Shown in pieces: positions 33,818 to 43,588 of a DNA stretch of 64,000 nt. Each line of letters begins with the position of its first letter. Within the stretch, counting starts at the first letter, position 1. The position numbers were made by a program, and so were the translations under genes. The notes under the pieces are model-generated. The model worked only from the letters and a program-made list of their open reading frames with translations, had not been told where the DNA came from and made no database searches. This DNA is from an uncultured Ruminococcus sp. (GTDB lineage: Bacteria; Bacillota; Clostridia; Oscillospirales; Acutalibacteraceae). Location: positions 1 through 64,000 of the forward strand of contig CADBYC010000003.1 of the NCBI GenBank assembly GCA_902798755.1, read 5' to 3'.

Positions 33818-34452
33818 TTTTTATTCTCCGATTTCTTTATTAAGTCTCTGAACACAATCTTACACAATATTCCCAATTCGTCTTTTTCCTCATATTGAGG
33901 AGAGAGAAGAACTCTATTGACATATTTTCCATTTTTGTCGATCGGATTATAGATACAATATATTTCCTCTCCGGTTTTCCAATTTAGATTATTCTTTATA
34001 CCGTTATAATCTCTGATATCTGTTACCGCCTTAATATCATACCAGCTGGACATGAAAGTAATGGAGATTCGTTCTCGCTCGTTATTTAACCGATCCAAAA
34101 TCTTGTTGGCGACCTCGATCCCGGACGCGATCCGAGAATTTGAAACGCTGTCATCCGTAAGCTGATCGGAAATTTTTCTCAAGTCGTCTTCTTCGGCTTT
34201 CGTCAATAAAAAGTCGATCAGCAGCTCTACATGATCCGTATCGCTCTTCGTAAACAAATCCTTCAGCAAAGCTATCAACCGGTCAGAAGCAGCTGTTACA
34301 TCTGCATCTTCCACTGTGAATCCATAGTACCCGCCAACCTTTATCTCTTTCTTACTATCCTGCATATATTGCTGTGAATACTTTTGGATCAGCGCTTTCA
34401 TCGTAATAGCTTTTGTTTTGTTATTATCTATGATGATAATATAGTATTTCAA
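33814..34452 (-). CDS. Receiver-domain protein (212 aa) of the four-gene system
   Basis: Residues 1-155 read as a response-regulator receiver with an insertion. Asp9 ends beta-1 (YYIIIIDNN), Asp80 lies in ELLIDFLLT, SGIEVANKI follows as in G.e.a..i, Ser135/136 lies in ISITFMSSW, and Lys153 completes the set. The C-terminal 55 residues (GEEIYCIYNPIDKNGKY) are not a known DNA-binding domain. TTG start 34452 with GGGGGAA 6 bases upstream, 2 bp after the preceding stop. Probably receives phosphate or a signal from the GHKL proteins and acts on the DUF2971 protein. Confidence 0.75.
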   Translation of the reverse strand: MKYYIIIIDNNKTKAITMKALIQKYSQQYMQDSKKEIKVGGYYGFTVEDADVTAASDRLIALLKDLFTKSDTDHVELLIDFLLTKAEEDDLRKISDQLTDDSVSNSRIASGIEVANKILDRLNNERERISITFMSSWYDIKAVTDIRDYNGIKNNLNWKTGEEIYCIYNPIDKNGKYVNRVLLSPQYEEKDELGILCKIVFRDLIKKSENKK

Positions 34453-34454
34453 TT

Positions 34455-37400
34455 TTATTCCCCCATAAAATAATTATATATCGTTGAAACGTAGTTCTTC
34501 GGATTCCCTTCGTCTTCTTTAAAGTCCATCCTCGCATACCTGTTGTTGATAGTATGCTCCATCGCTAACTGTGTAATGCGCCGACTGTTATTTTGATGCG
34601 TTTCCACGGACTTTTTCTTATTCACGACCTTGAGATGTATTGCGTTTTCTCCTGCCTCAAACCTTATCTTTACAGGATCATCTTTCTCTCCGTGCTCTAT
34701 CGCATTCTGTACCAGAATATGGATCAGCGCGATAGAGATCCAGCTGGAACCTGTTGAATCTATTGCAAGACTGAGGATCTTTTTCACATTTTGACCGCTA
34801 TGCAAAACGCCTGTATCACACTCGATGTTGTTTCCGTCGGGCTGATACTGTCCCCGTATGGAAGTAAGATAGTATTCAAATCTCGGTATAAAATCCTGAA
34901 GCTGATTATAAGTTGGTGCTAATTCATCAGAACTGTCGGAAAAATCAATGTCACTATCACTCATTTTTAAGGTATCAGGGCTTAGCGTCCCTGATTTTGA
35001 AATATCCTTTACATAAGTAATATCCAACATGCTCTGAAACTTATATTCAAAACCCATATCGTTCGCTACACGACTGCAATGCATAAATGAAATCAGTTTG
35101 TTGGCGAGAAGCGTTATCTCAGAATAGATCCCGTTGGGAACATCTGCCTTAGAAGACAAATGATAGATTTTCTCAAGAGAACTGATACTCTCGATAATGT
35201 CCTCGCTGTTGCCGTGAGAGATCGCCTTAGGCTCAGATAAAATCTTCACCCAATTCTCCTCTTGATACATCTTATAAAGCACACCGGACCGCGCTTCGAT
35301 TTTGATTTGCTCCGCTATATCATACCGGTACAGAAGAAGCTTTCTCAGCAAAAGTAATCTGTCGATTTCGCTTTCCTGAGAGAGATGATTTACGATCATA
35401 TATACAGAATCTAAGTTTCCGTATCCGATTTTGCAAACCTGGACGCTGAAGAAATCACCGCCGTCTTTAAAGTCGTTGTCACTGTCAACCATATATGACT
35501 GATCCAGTATCTTTTCATTCTGCTGAAAAGTGCTTCGCCCGTCTTGGTCGATAATAAATCTTTCTCCCGTGCTGCTTACCTTTGCAATTAAGAAAACTTT
35601 CTCGTTATTTGTGATTTCGTCAAAGATATCTTGGAAAGAACTTGGGAATGGGTGACTGTCTTTTTGGGTAATATCCTTTTTTTCGGTTATTACATGCAAA
35701 TTGTCAAGAAAAACAGATTTGACAAACTCTTTCAGCTCCCGGTCTTTTTCGTTAGCGCTGCTTAAAATACCGGACCGTAAAATCTCGTTATCAAGTCTGA
35801 CTGCCTTTCTGTAGCCGCTCAATCCTCCGGTGATTTTTATGATCGAGCTTCTGAGCATCATTTTAAATTGTTTCTTTTCGCCTTCTGTGACATTGATCTT
35901 TTCAACAAAATCAAAAGCGAACGCGATATTTTTAAACTTAATAAAATAATTAGACTCGATCTCACAAATACGTTTAAGCAATATCAAATACAAATAAAAA
36001 ATATGCTCATCTTGCCTCGACTTTAATGCTATATCCTTCATGTCTTGAATAATGATAAACGCCTTGTTGTGGTCGATCCCATTGATATCTTTTAATAATC
36101 TGATCAGTGATTTGGGCTGTATCCTGTAGTCTTTTTTCAGGATTTCCAGCATATACAGCAGAATTGCGTGAATGGCTTTCTTTACGTTTTCCCGATAGTA
36201 CAAAAACGGTCTGGACAAAACGATGATAAAAGAATAGATATATTCGTACTGTAAATCCCCTTTTAACGGGTTCAGCTCTGATGAAATACAGTCCAAAATG
36301 ATCCGATAGATCTTATTGGGATCTGACCATTCGTGACTCAGTCTTTTATACATCTGATTCTCACAGTAAAACCTTCTGATATGCCGTTCCTGGATATCAT
36401 CTGATTGCTTTAAAAAGACTTCTTTCGCGCCCTCAAGGTTTTTTATAATATGATAACGCTCTCTCTCAGCCCAATGCTCCTCCATGGATAAAAACGCTGA
36501 TTTTTTCTTTAAACGTGTTGCCTGTGCTTTTTTACCGCACAGATGACAAGAATCTCCGTAGTTTCTGAGAGAAGGAACGTTAATATCAATAAATGAGAAA
36601 AATCTATCTGCGTCGCTTACATAATTGTATTTAGAGGCTGACGAATTTCTGTTAAGCAAGATAATAACCGATTCAAATAAATGTATATTCTTTCTTGCAA
36701 CTTTGATGTCTAAACGTCTGATCAAAGAGGTGACAAAAGACTTTGCCCTGTAAAAAGAATTGCCCAGTATCAATTCGTCATCAACATAGTGAAAATAGAT
36801 ATTCGTTTCCGCCTGCAGATTCTTTAACGGATTTATGATATAAGAATAGTTAGAATATTTGCTCTCGAAATTGGAACGGAATTCATTTTTTGGATTAAGC
36901 GTAATGATCTCGCATTGCGATTCAAATACTTCCGTGCTGATCATGTTAAAAAACCGCTCGTTGCTGTAGTGAGTCGGAGCTATGATAACGTCGATTCTCT
37001 CCTCGTCCTTCTTAATAAGTCTGTCACGGATTGTTTGACAATACTGACCAAACTTTTTGGATAATCTTTCATCAGACAGGATTCTGTTTAACAGCGCGTT
37101 CGTTCTGATATAATACTGATAATGATTCCCGTCGCGCGTTATATGGTTGTAGTATAAATACTCGCTGAAAACAAAATGATGATCGGCGTCACGCTCGAAA
37201 AAATCTATTTTTTCAGCGTCATCCCTTTTTTCAGCGTCTTGATCGTCTTTTTTTTCTTTGCTCAGATCGCCTTCGATCATTTGGATCGGGATCACCGATG
37301 TTTCATTGGTCCCGATAATCGGTCTTTCATGCTCCTGTTGATAACACCATTTACAGTCAGAGGCATTTTGCCATTCGCAATAAACGCATATGAGATATTT

Positions 37401-38216
37401 TGCTTCTATGCGCATCTCTTCAGATCCGCCCTTTCGAGTAAGCAGCCGCTCTGCGCTCTGATGCTCCAGGACTTTTCCGTCATCGAGATCATACACAACG
37501 TTACCCGAAAGGAACTCATTAGGCAAAACCTGGATGACAGAATAAAAAAGAGAACGTTCCAAAATCCATTTCTGAATCCGTTTCTTCAGTATTTTCTCTT
37601 TTTCATCTTCACTGTAAATATTGTCATACTCTTTTTTCAACTCTTCTGCTAATCTACCAAAACGTTCTCCCTGCTCGTTCTTTTTGTCATACATATCGTT
37701 AAATAACCGATCAAATATTTTGTTATATGTACTCAGAGTTGAGGATATTCCGCAGACAAAAACAAATCTGTCGTACTCTGACAAGGGCAGAATGCTGCAC
37801 TTTCTCAGCCTTTCCTTGGTCATATAGTCCGACGTAGTGTGCTTGGGTCCCTCGTAAATGCAGTAATCCACATCTGTGAACTTAGCTTCTTCCATGATAT
37901 CTTTTGTCTTTATCATTACAGGCTCGATGTAGGTTTCATATCCTATCATCAGAATTTTTTCAGACTTGTCCGATATAACATCTGATATATCCTTCGCCAA
38001 GGAATTTGAAAAAATAGATATCCAATACGCGTTTCCGAATAAAAACTGTGCTTCAAAAAACTCTCCGAGATGTACATCTCCCACTTTTACATGAGTGCTG
38101 TTCACATGACATCCCAAATCCACCTTATGGATATCTCTGGTTAATATACGGGTCAATTCCGTTTGCCAAATTTTTCTTGGACCGCAGTCGAGCATTTTAA
38201 ACTTTTGTATATTCAT
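34455..38216 (-). CDS. Phosphoribosyltransferase-like / zinc / GHKL ATPase multidomain protein (1253 aa)
   Basis: An N-terminal PRTase-like region (KVGDVHLGEFFEA, then ILMIGYETYIEPVM) is followed by a zinc-binding loop near residue 275-292 (CVYCEWQNASDCKWC). A second PRTase-like motif lies near 475 (HYVDDELILGNSFYRA, compare DDxxxxGxS/T), and a further CHLCG lies near 550. A long helical region follows. The C-terminal GHKL ATPase has N-box IALIHILVQNAIEHGE near 1163. No classic phospho-acceptor His domain is evident. ATG overlaps the upstream stop (ATGA). Domain calls are by eye; the combination is unfamiliar to me. Confidence 0.8.
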   Translation of the reverse strand: MNIQKFKMLDCGPRKIWQTELTRILTRDIHKVDLGCHVNSTHVKVGDVHLGEFFEAQFLFGNAYWISIFSNSLAKDISDVISDKSEKILMIGYETYIEPVMIKTKDIMEEAKFTDVDYCIYEGPKHTTSDYMTKERLRKCSILPLSEYDRFVFVCGISSTLSTYNKIFDRLFNDMYDKKNEQGERFGRLAEELKKEYDNIYSEDEKEKILKKRIQKWILERSLFYSVIQVLPNEFLSGNVVYDLDDGKVLEHQSAERLLTRKGGSEEMRIEAKYLICVYCEWQNASDCKWCYQQEHERPIIGTNETSVIPIQMIEGDLSKEKKDDQDAEKRDDAEKIDFFERDADHHFVFSEYLYYNHITRDGNHYQYYIRTNALLNRILSDERLSKKFGQYCQTIRDRLIKKDEERIDVIIAPTHYSNERFFNMISTEVFESQCEIITLNPKNEFRSNFESKYSNYSYIINPLKNLQAETNIYFHYVDDELILGNSFYRAKSFVTSLIRRLDIKVARKNIHLFESVIILLNRNSSASKYNYVSDADRFFSFIDINVPSLRNYGDSCHLCGKKAQATRLKKKSAFLSMEEHWAERERYHIIKNLEGAKEVFLKQSDDIQERHIRRFYCENQMYKRLSHEWSDPNKIYRIILDCISSELNPLKGDLQYEYIYSFIIVLSRPFLYYRENVKKAIHAILLYMLEILKKDYRIQPKSLIRLLKDINGIDHNKAFIIIQDMKDIALKSRQDEHIFYLYLILLKRICEIESNYFIKFKNIAFAFDFVEKINVTEGEKKQFKMMLRSSIIKITGGLSGYRKAVRLDNEILRSGILSSANEKDRELKEFVKSVFLDNLHVITEKKDITQKDSHPFPSSFQDIFDEITNNEKVFLIAKVSSTGERFIIDQDGRSTFQQNEKILDQSYMVDSDNDFKDGGDFFSVQVCKIGYGNLDSVYMIVNHLSQESEIDRLLLLRKLLLYRYDIAEQIKIEARSGVLYKMYQEENWVKILSEPKAISHGNSEDIIESISSLEKIYHLSSKADVPNGIYSEITLLANKLISFMHCSRVANDMGFEYKFQSMLDITYVKDISKSGTLSPDTLKMSDSDIDFSDSSDELAPTYNQLQDFIPRFEYYLTSIRGQYQPDGNNIECDTGVLHSGQNVKKILSLAIDSTGSSWISIALIHILVQNAIEHGEKDDPVKIRFEAGENAIHLKVVNKKKSVETHQNNSRRITQLAMEHTINNRYARMDFKEDEGNPKNYVSTIYNYFMGE

Positions 38217-40168
38217 CGTGTCTCTCCTTCGTCCTCTTCAGCCACATTCCGTTCCAGCGTGGAAACAGATGTATTCAGCTCATCAAAGATTTCATCGTTG
38301 ATAGCCCCAAACACCAGTTGGCTTACAAGATTCTTCAGTATATCGTCGTACTTTTTCCCTGAAATAAAGATTTCAGCGCTGCAGTCGAGATTGCATAAGA
38401 ACAGTTCGTTTTGAAGAAACGTCGTGTTCTCTCCCCTGTATGTATAACACAGCGCAATCAACCTGAGCGCCGTCTTCAACAGCCCCATGTTTTGGAACTC
38501 GGTGATTGCAACACAGGTAGACTTCTCTGCTTCGAAAGTTTGATCCCGCTTGCTTAAAAAAGAGAGAACCGCCTTGATTAAGTATTCCACTTCAATTCTC
38601 CGCTTGATGGTTAAAGCGCTGAGGCACAGGATTTTTCCCTCTTCATAGTTATCCGTCAAAAGCCGCGTCAGTTGATTGATCCTGTCGCTTTTCTCCTGCC
38701 TGTTATCCGGCAGGTCAAATTGACTATAGTCGATCTTCAAAGAACATGCGCCAAAGTCCAAATACGAAAAATTATAATTATTTTTACTGATTCCGGTATA
38801 TACAGACTTAGAAACTTGTTCACGTATCGGAATGACCAGTCTGTAAAAAGTTCCCTGTGCATAGTGATAATTCTCCGCCGCCTGAGGTTTGAAAGAAGGA
38901 TTTTGTGTATCAGAATAAAAATATTGCTTGTTTTTCAGGCAAAACAGCGCCTCCGTTTTTTTTGCCATAAGATGCAAGGTCTGCAAACCGTAGTGTTCAA
39001 TAATCATTTTCGGATTATTAAAATACTCATCTATTGTATTACTGATATTGGGTGTCAAAATCCTCTCAAGCGCATTGGGGGAGTCAAGCTCACTCTTCAA
39101 TTCCGGCTTTCTGTTTTCATCGGCCAAATCAATAAAATTAGAAACTATTGTTCCGTTCGGACAATAATCAACCAGTGTGACTTCTATAAAGAATCCGGCA
39201 GCCGAATTGCGCTGATCGGGTTTCATAACGTCAATCAGCGCTTTGGAATCGCCCTTATGGATCCTGAAAGATAAAACACCGTCAGAGGCATAGAAGAAAG
39301 TGTTCTCAACGATCTGTTCAAGGCTCAGCGCGTAATCAAGACAGCTTTCAAAGACCAATCCGTAATCAAAGCTATCTGATTGCTTTTTGGTGACTACGGC
39401 GCCAAATAGAAGCATTGCCAAAAGCGGGGTATCGTGCTGAAGCCTAATGAAATCTATCACCTTTTCATAACCCCTTAAACGCGTCAAATAGCTATATATA
39501 CAAAAATACAAATTTATTTTTGCAGGGGAGTATCCAAAGTCGGACAGAACAGTTAGAATCATTTTTCTGTTATATCCAATTTTGTCGTATATTTCTTCAT
39601 TAAAATGAAAGGAATCATAACAAGAGCGGTAAAAATCCTCATCGACTCTGAAAAACGGCAGAATCTCTCCCGGCAAAAAATCATTATATTGTGAAGGTAG
39701 ATTTCTTATTCCATCTGCATCCTTGATAAATATATAGTCATATAGGGTCGTGCGATTTGTAAAGAAATACTGTGAAATCTTAAAATATATATTAATATCA
39801 ACCTCGTTATGAAGGATTAAGAACGCATTAATACTATTTGTTCTAAAGTATTCCTCCAATATCAAAATATATTGCAGATTGATGACATCCTCTTTTCCAA
39901 GCTCTACTGTTATGATTATATGCTTTTCGACAGTCTTGCCGTACTCTTCAAGGGTTATTTGTTTATTACAGCTGGTAAAGCTCTCGATTTTGGATAAATC
40001 CAAATAGACAGATACGTTGTTATAATAACAAATTGAATTTATAAATGGATCATCCTTCGGAAATTGATTATTGATAATATAATTCGGGATTCTATCAAGT
40101 ACAAACGAATCCCCTCTGCATTTGATAAACAACACACCTGCATCTTTTGAAATCTTGATCTTTGCCAT
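38213..40168 (-). CDS. Degenerate GHKL-ATPase protein (651 aa), first gene of the four-gene system
   Basis: The N-terminal 200 residues are alpha/beta with STAS- or REC-like strands (VSVYLDLSKIESF). A GHKL-like core spans about 275-460: LEQIVENTFFYASDGVLSF as N-box, VDYCPNGTIVSNF in place of DxGxG, HYGLQTLHLMAKKTEALF, and GTFYRLVIPI as the final strand. The G-boxes are eroded, so ATP turnover is doubtful and a regulatory or partner role is likely. AGGAGAGAAAA precedes the ATG. Directly coupled to the 1253-residue protein. Confidence 0.75.
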   Translation of the reverse strand: MAKIKISKDAGVLFIKCRGDSFVLDRIPNYIINNQFPKDDPFINSICYYNNVSVYLDLSKIESFTSCNKQITLEEYGKTVEKHIIITVELGKEDVINLQYILILEEYFRTNSINAFLILHNEVDINIYFKISQYFFTNRTTLYDYIFIKDADGIRNLPSQYNDFLPGEILPFFRVDEDFYRSCYDSFHFNEEIYDKIGYNRKMILTVLSDFGYSPAKINLYFCIYSYLTRLRGYEKVIDFIRLQHDTPLLAMLLFGAVVTKKQSDSFDYGLVFESCLDYALSLEQIVENTFFYASDGVLSFRIHKGDSKALIDVMKPDQRNSAAGFFIEVTLVDYCPNGTIVSNFIDLADENRKPELKSELDSPNALERILTPNISNTIDEYFNNPKMIIEHYGLQTLHLMAKKTEALFCLKNKQYFYSDTQNPSFKPQAAENYHYAQGTFYRLVIPIREQVSKSVYTGISKNNYNFSYLDFGACSLKIDYSQFDLPDNRQEKSDRINQLTRLLTDNYEEGKILCLSALTIKRRIEVEYLIKAVLSFLSKRDQTFEAEKSTCVAITEFQNMGLLKTALRLIALCYTYRGENTTFLQNELFLCNLDCSAEIFISGKKYDDILKNLVSQLVFGAINDEIFDELNTSVSTLERNVAEEDEGETR

Positions 40169-40260
40169 TTTTCTCTCCTAAAACTATTTGTTTTTATAAT
40201 TTTATCATGATTCGATTATATTCTCTATAATTAGACAACATTTGTCCTAGAGAAAAACAC

Positions 40261-40312
40261 ATCTGTTTCTTGTGCAATTAGCAAAGTAATTCTTAAACAA
40301 AGTTGTTAACAT
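40261..40312 (-). promoter_or_regulatory. Conserved upstream element, partial copy C
   Basis: TAAACAAAGTTGTT (40294-40307) is identical to a block of copy A (15692-15705), preceded by similar AT-rich sequence. It lies about 70 bp upstream of a minus-strand TATAAT-like box, as in copy A. Confidence 0.4.
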
Positions 40313-40437
40313 AATCGGATAAACATAGTATATGAAATTATCATCCATATCAAACTTCAGCAGCAGAAAGAGCGCGCCCCCAAAAAAATGAGAGCAAACT
40401 GATCTATAACTGTTTTTACATTATAGTCGATTATTTT

Positions 40438-40462
40438 TTGTTTCCAACTTGACAACAGCAGG
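40438..40462. repeat. Dispersed short repeat, copy 1 (partial)
   Basis: Shares CCAACTTGACAACAGCAGG with the 37-bp copies at 51753-51789 and 55177-55213. Confidence 0.6.
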
Positions 40463-40651
40463 CGGTATTATATCCTCCGGTTTTTTCCAATGCTTCGGAT
40501 ATAGCATCCTCTCCATTTTCAAATATTTGCATCGTTTTCGGAATAACTAATGTCAAATGCTTCTTTTTGTTCCGAAATCGGAATATTCAATTGACTTTTG
40601 ATAGATAATATTTTATAATGATTTTATTATAGAAAGAAAGGAAAAGCGCTA

Positions 40652-41875
40652 GTGGTACAACGAAGAGAATACTTAAATCAACTCAAACAATGGAAAGATG
40701 AAAAGGTAATTAAAGTCATTACCGGGCTGAGGCGTTGTGGCAAGTCTACTCTTTTACAAATGTTTCGAGATCATCTGGAATCTTCCGGAATACTTCCTGA
40801 ACAAATCATCTTCATCAATTTTGAAGATATAGAATTTGAAAACCTTCTGGATTATAAAAAGCTTTATCAATACATCTGTGACAGACTCGTTCCCGATAAG
40901 ATGAACTATATCTTTCTTGATGAAATACAAGCTGTTTCTGATTATCAGAGGGCGGTCGATAGTTTGTACCTTAAAGAAAACACTGATATTTATATCACAG
41001 GCTCAAACGCATACTTACTATCCGGTGAGTTAGCGACACTGCTGTCCGGCAGGTACGTAGAGATCAATATGCTTCCTTTATCGTTTGCTGAGTACTGTGA
41101 ATTAGTGAGCGGAAATGATAAAGAATCATTATTTGCAGAATATATGCGTTTTGGTTCTCTTCCGTATATTGCTTCTTTAGATCCTGTGTCGGAAAAAGCA
41201 GACATCTACCTGGAAGGGATATACAACACCATAATAATTAAAGATATCGAGCTTCGTCAACAACGAAAAGAGCGCGACCCGAATAAGCGAAAAGTAACCG
41301 ATACCACTCTTCTCAGGAACATTTCGAAATTCTTGGCAAATTCTATCGGCAGTCCTGTTTCCATAAAAAGCATTGCTAACTATATCAGCTCAAACGTCAG
41401 ACCTATTTCCCAGAATACGGTCGCTGATTATGTTGAAGCTTTAGTAGAACCATATGTGTTTTACCCGATAGAGCGATACGACGTGTTTGGAAAGAATCTT
41501 TTAAAACAGAATTGCAAGTATTATATCGTCGACCTGGGAATCAGACGACATTTGCTGTCGCGAAGCAGATATGATCTTGGATTCTCTCTAGAAAACCTTG
41601 TGTGTTTAGAGTTGCTCCGCAGAGGATATTCAGTGAATGTCGGCAAAGTCGGGTCTGCAGAAGTTGACTTTGTCGCAAAAAAGAGCGACCAGACAGAATA
41701 CTATCAGGTCACAGCGTCAATGGTAGATGAATCAACCTTTGATCGTGAAATATCCCCCTTAAAATCCATCTCTGATAATTATCCTAAAACGATCCTCACT
41801 CTCGATCGTCTGTCCCTTGGTAATTACGAAGGGATTCTTGTAAAAAATGCAATCGACTGGTTATTGGATAAATAG
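40652..41875 (+). CDS. AAA ATPase with DUF4143 domain
   Basis: 407 residues starting at GTG 40652 (AAAGGAAAA upstream). Walker A GLRRCGKSTLL, Walker B MNYIFLDEIQ, sensor ITGSNAYLLS, and a C-terminal DUF4143 / restriction-endonuclease-like fold (SAEVDFVAKKSDQTEYYQV). Family members are common, poorly understood STAND-like ATPases of gut bacteria. Monocistronic. Confidence 0.9.
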   Translation: MVQRREYLNQLKQWKDEKVIKVITGLRRCGKSTLLQMFRDHLESSGILPEQIIFINFEDIEFENLLDYKKLYQYICDRLVPDKMNYIFLDEIQAVSDYQRAVDSLYLKENTDIYITGSNAYLLSGELATLLSGRYVEINMLPLSFAEYCELVSGNDKESLFAEYMRFGSLPYIASLDPVSEKADIYLEGIYNTIIIKDIELRQQRKERDPNKRKVTDTTLLRNISKFLANSIGSPVSIKSIANYISSNVRPISQNTVADYVEALVEPYVFYPIERYDVFGKNLLKQNCKYYIVDLGIRRHLLSRSRYDLGFSLENLVCLELLRRGYSVNVGKVGSAEVDFVAKKSDQTEYYQVTASMVDESTFDREISPLKSISDNYPKTILTLDRLSLGNYEGILVKNAIDWLLDK

Positions 41876-42098
41876 TGCTTATGAAACTTGTTTATCCTGA
41901 TTATATTTCTTCACTGATTGATTTTTTACACTTAGTTATTATAACGTTAATCAAATTTGTAGAGATGAATCCTTCGGATTTATATACAGCTTTGGATTTA
42001 TGTGATTTACACATCGTCAATAAATAGAAATCTCATCCTACGTTAGATTATTTTTCTTGCTGCATAAAGTGTTTATCTATTTGTTGCTGCTCAGCTAA

Positions 42099-42287
42099 TC
42101 AAGATTCGTCAATCAAATCCTCTTTCTTCAAACGCGAGCGTATCGCGCCTTGAGTTCTTCTGTGAATCTCAGTTAATTCTTTAATATTCATTCCGCTCAT
42201 GAATTCAGTCTTTGATTGATCGATCTCCGGATTATATATCTTGATTTCGGCTTTTATGTCGCCATCTAATATTAGTAAATTATTCAT
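42099..42287 (-). CDS. Small protein with helix-turn-helix-like end (62 aa)
   Basis: The C-terminal half (KELTEIHRRTQGAIRSRLKK) is the motif of a short DNA-binding or helicase-associated repeat (IxxxxxRTxGAIrSRLkk). The start lies inside the triple operator at 42272-42323, divergent from the Xre gene. The ribosome site is poor. Possibly a solo remnant of a larger protein. Confidence 0.55.
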   Translation of the reverse strand: MNNLLILDGDIKAEIKIYNPEIDQSKTEFMSGMNIKELTEIHRRTQGAIRSRLKKEDLIDES

Positions 42288-42357
42288 TTACTAAATTGAA
42301 TAAAATCTTAACTTTAGTAAATGATATATTGACACAAGCCGCATTTAACAATATAAT
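42272..42357 (+). promoter_or_regulatory. Xre/ImmA promoter with three operator half-sites
   Basis: TTGACA (42329-42334), 17 bp, TATAAT (42352-42357), consensus. Upstream, TTAGTAAAT (42272-42280), ATTTACTAA (42286-42294) and TTAGTAAAT (42314-42322) alternate in orientation. The latter two form a perfect 11-bp inverted repeat with a 17-bp gap. This is the expected operator of the Xre repressor and also covers the start of the divergent ORF. Confidence 0.7.
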
Positions 42358-42381
42358 AAATTATAGAAGGAGGTGCTAAAT

Positions 42382-42759
42382 ATGATTGACATGAATATCA
42401 TCGTTGCCAAGAACATCAGCAACGCACTAAAAGCGGTTGGAAAGAAGCAATCCGAGCTTGCCGAGGCTCTCGGCTTTTCTAAGCAAATAGTCAGCAATAT
42501 GCTTTCCGGTTCACGTTCAATCAACGCACTTGAGCTAAAAAGAATAGCAGACTTCTGTAATGTGAGTATGGAAAGCCTTGTTAAGCTGCCGGAGCAGCCA
42601 ATCGAAACAAATGTTGTTCGTGCATTTATGGGACAGGTTAAGACACAAAATGCAAAAGATGGAATCGAAATTGCCGATAAACTGATTGATATGTATTTGT
42701 TTCATGCGCGTGTGCACGATAGTTATATCATAGGAATGACAGAACGGAGCAGTCTGTAA
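42382..42759 (+). CDS. Xre-family antitoxin/repressor
   Basis: 125 residues with a clear helix-turn-helix (KKQSELAEALGFSKQIVSNML). ATG 42382 follows AAGGAGGTG. Its stop overlaps the next ATG by one base. In Xre/ImmA pairs the repressor is cleaved by the metallopeptidase, as in ICEBs1 ImmR/ImmA. Confidence 0.9.
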   Translation: MIDMNIIVAKNISNALKAVGKKQSELAEALGFSKQIVSNMLSGSRSINALELKRIADFCNVSMESLVKLPEQPIETNVVRAFMGQVKTQNAKDGIEIADKLIDMYLFHARVHDSYIIGMTERSSL

Positions 42760-43580
42760 TGAACAAAGTACTTGAGAACAGTCTTTTTCAAATAAATCCC
42801 GACCGCTTTCAGAAATTAAGACGGTATGTCGGTGAATTCAATACATCTTATAACGGGAACAACATCATACAAGACGATATATTTATTATTGTGCGTAATT
42901 ATGCCAAGAGAAACGGAAAGCATATAGAGTTGTTTCGTCTTCCGGTATACGATGAGGATTTTTGCGCCTTTACCTGTGTCAGAGAAGGAAAAATCTTTAC
43001 TGTGATAAACTCATATCTCCCTATCTGCAAACAAATTTTTGCCGCAGGTCATGAATTGTATCATATATGGCGTTATGTTTCAGATTCCGACGACTCTTTG
43101 CCGTTAAGCGGTTCTTTTCTTACCGCTGATAATATGGATGAAGAAACAGCTAAAAACGAAGACAATGAAGCTAACGCCTTTTCCGCACTGTTGCTTGCTC
43201 CTAAAAGCGCGATCACTGAACAAATAGAAATATATGATCTTGGTCAAAAGGAATTCGATTTGGACGATGTTATCCGATTAATGGATGTGTTTGCAATCCC
43301 GTTTAAGGCGATGGTCTTACGTTTATATGAAGAAAAAATAATAGACGCAAAACGAGCCGATTATCTTCTCGAAAAAGGGTCCGTCGACAATCAGAAACAT
43401 TCTATGAGAAGACAAAACACCGCTTTACGCTGGCAAAAGCGTACCGAAGATATAGCGGATATCGGTACACTACATTCATTGATTCAGGATAATATGGAAG
43501 CAGGATGCCTTCCGAAGCAAAGAATCGAAGAAGATATTCAATTTTTGGAAGACAATAACATCTGGGACTTTGAAGAGTGA
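42759..43580 (+). CDS. ImmA/IrrE-family metallopeptidase
   Basis: 273 residues. The zinc motif HELYH (HExxH) sits in QIFAAGHELYHIW, followed by the downstream acidic ligand region (NEANAFSALLLAPKSAI) typical of ImmA/IrrE. Probably cleaves the Xre repressor encoded just upstream in response to damage or another signal. One-base overlap with that gene. Confidence 0.9.
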   Translation: MNKVLENSLFQINPDRFQKLRRYVGEFNTSYNGNNIIQDDIFIIVRNYAKRNGKHIELFRLPVYDEDFCAFTCVREGKIFTVINSYLPICKQIFAAGHELYHIWRYVSDSDDSLPLSGSFLTADNMDEETAKNEDNEANAFSALLLAPKSAITEQIEIYDLGQKEFDLDDVIRLMDVFAIPFKAMVLRLYEEKIIDAKRADYLLEKGSVDNQKHSMRRQNTALRWQKRTEDIADIGTLHSLIQDNMEAGCLPKQRIEEDIQFLEDNNIWDFEE

Positions 43581-43588
43581 GGCGCATT

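Larger units (their letters stand above)
40169..40651. other. Divergent regulatory region
   Basis: 483 bp, no gene. Holds the partial conserved element (40261-40312), the short dispersed repeat at 40438-40462, and AT-rich promoter-like sequence for the genes on both sides. Confidence 0.55.
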
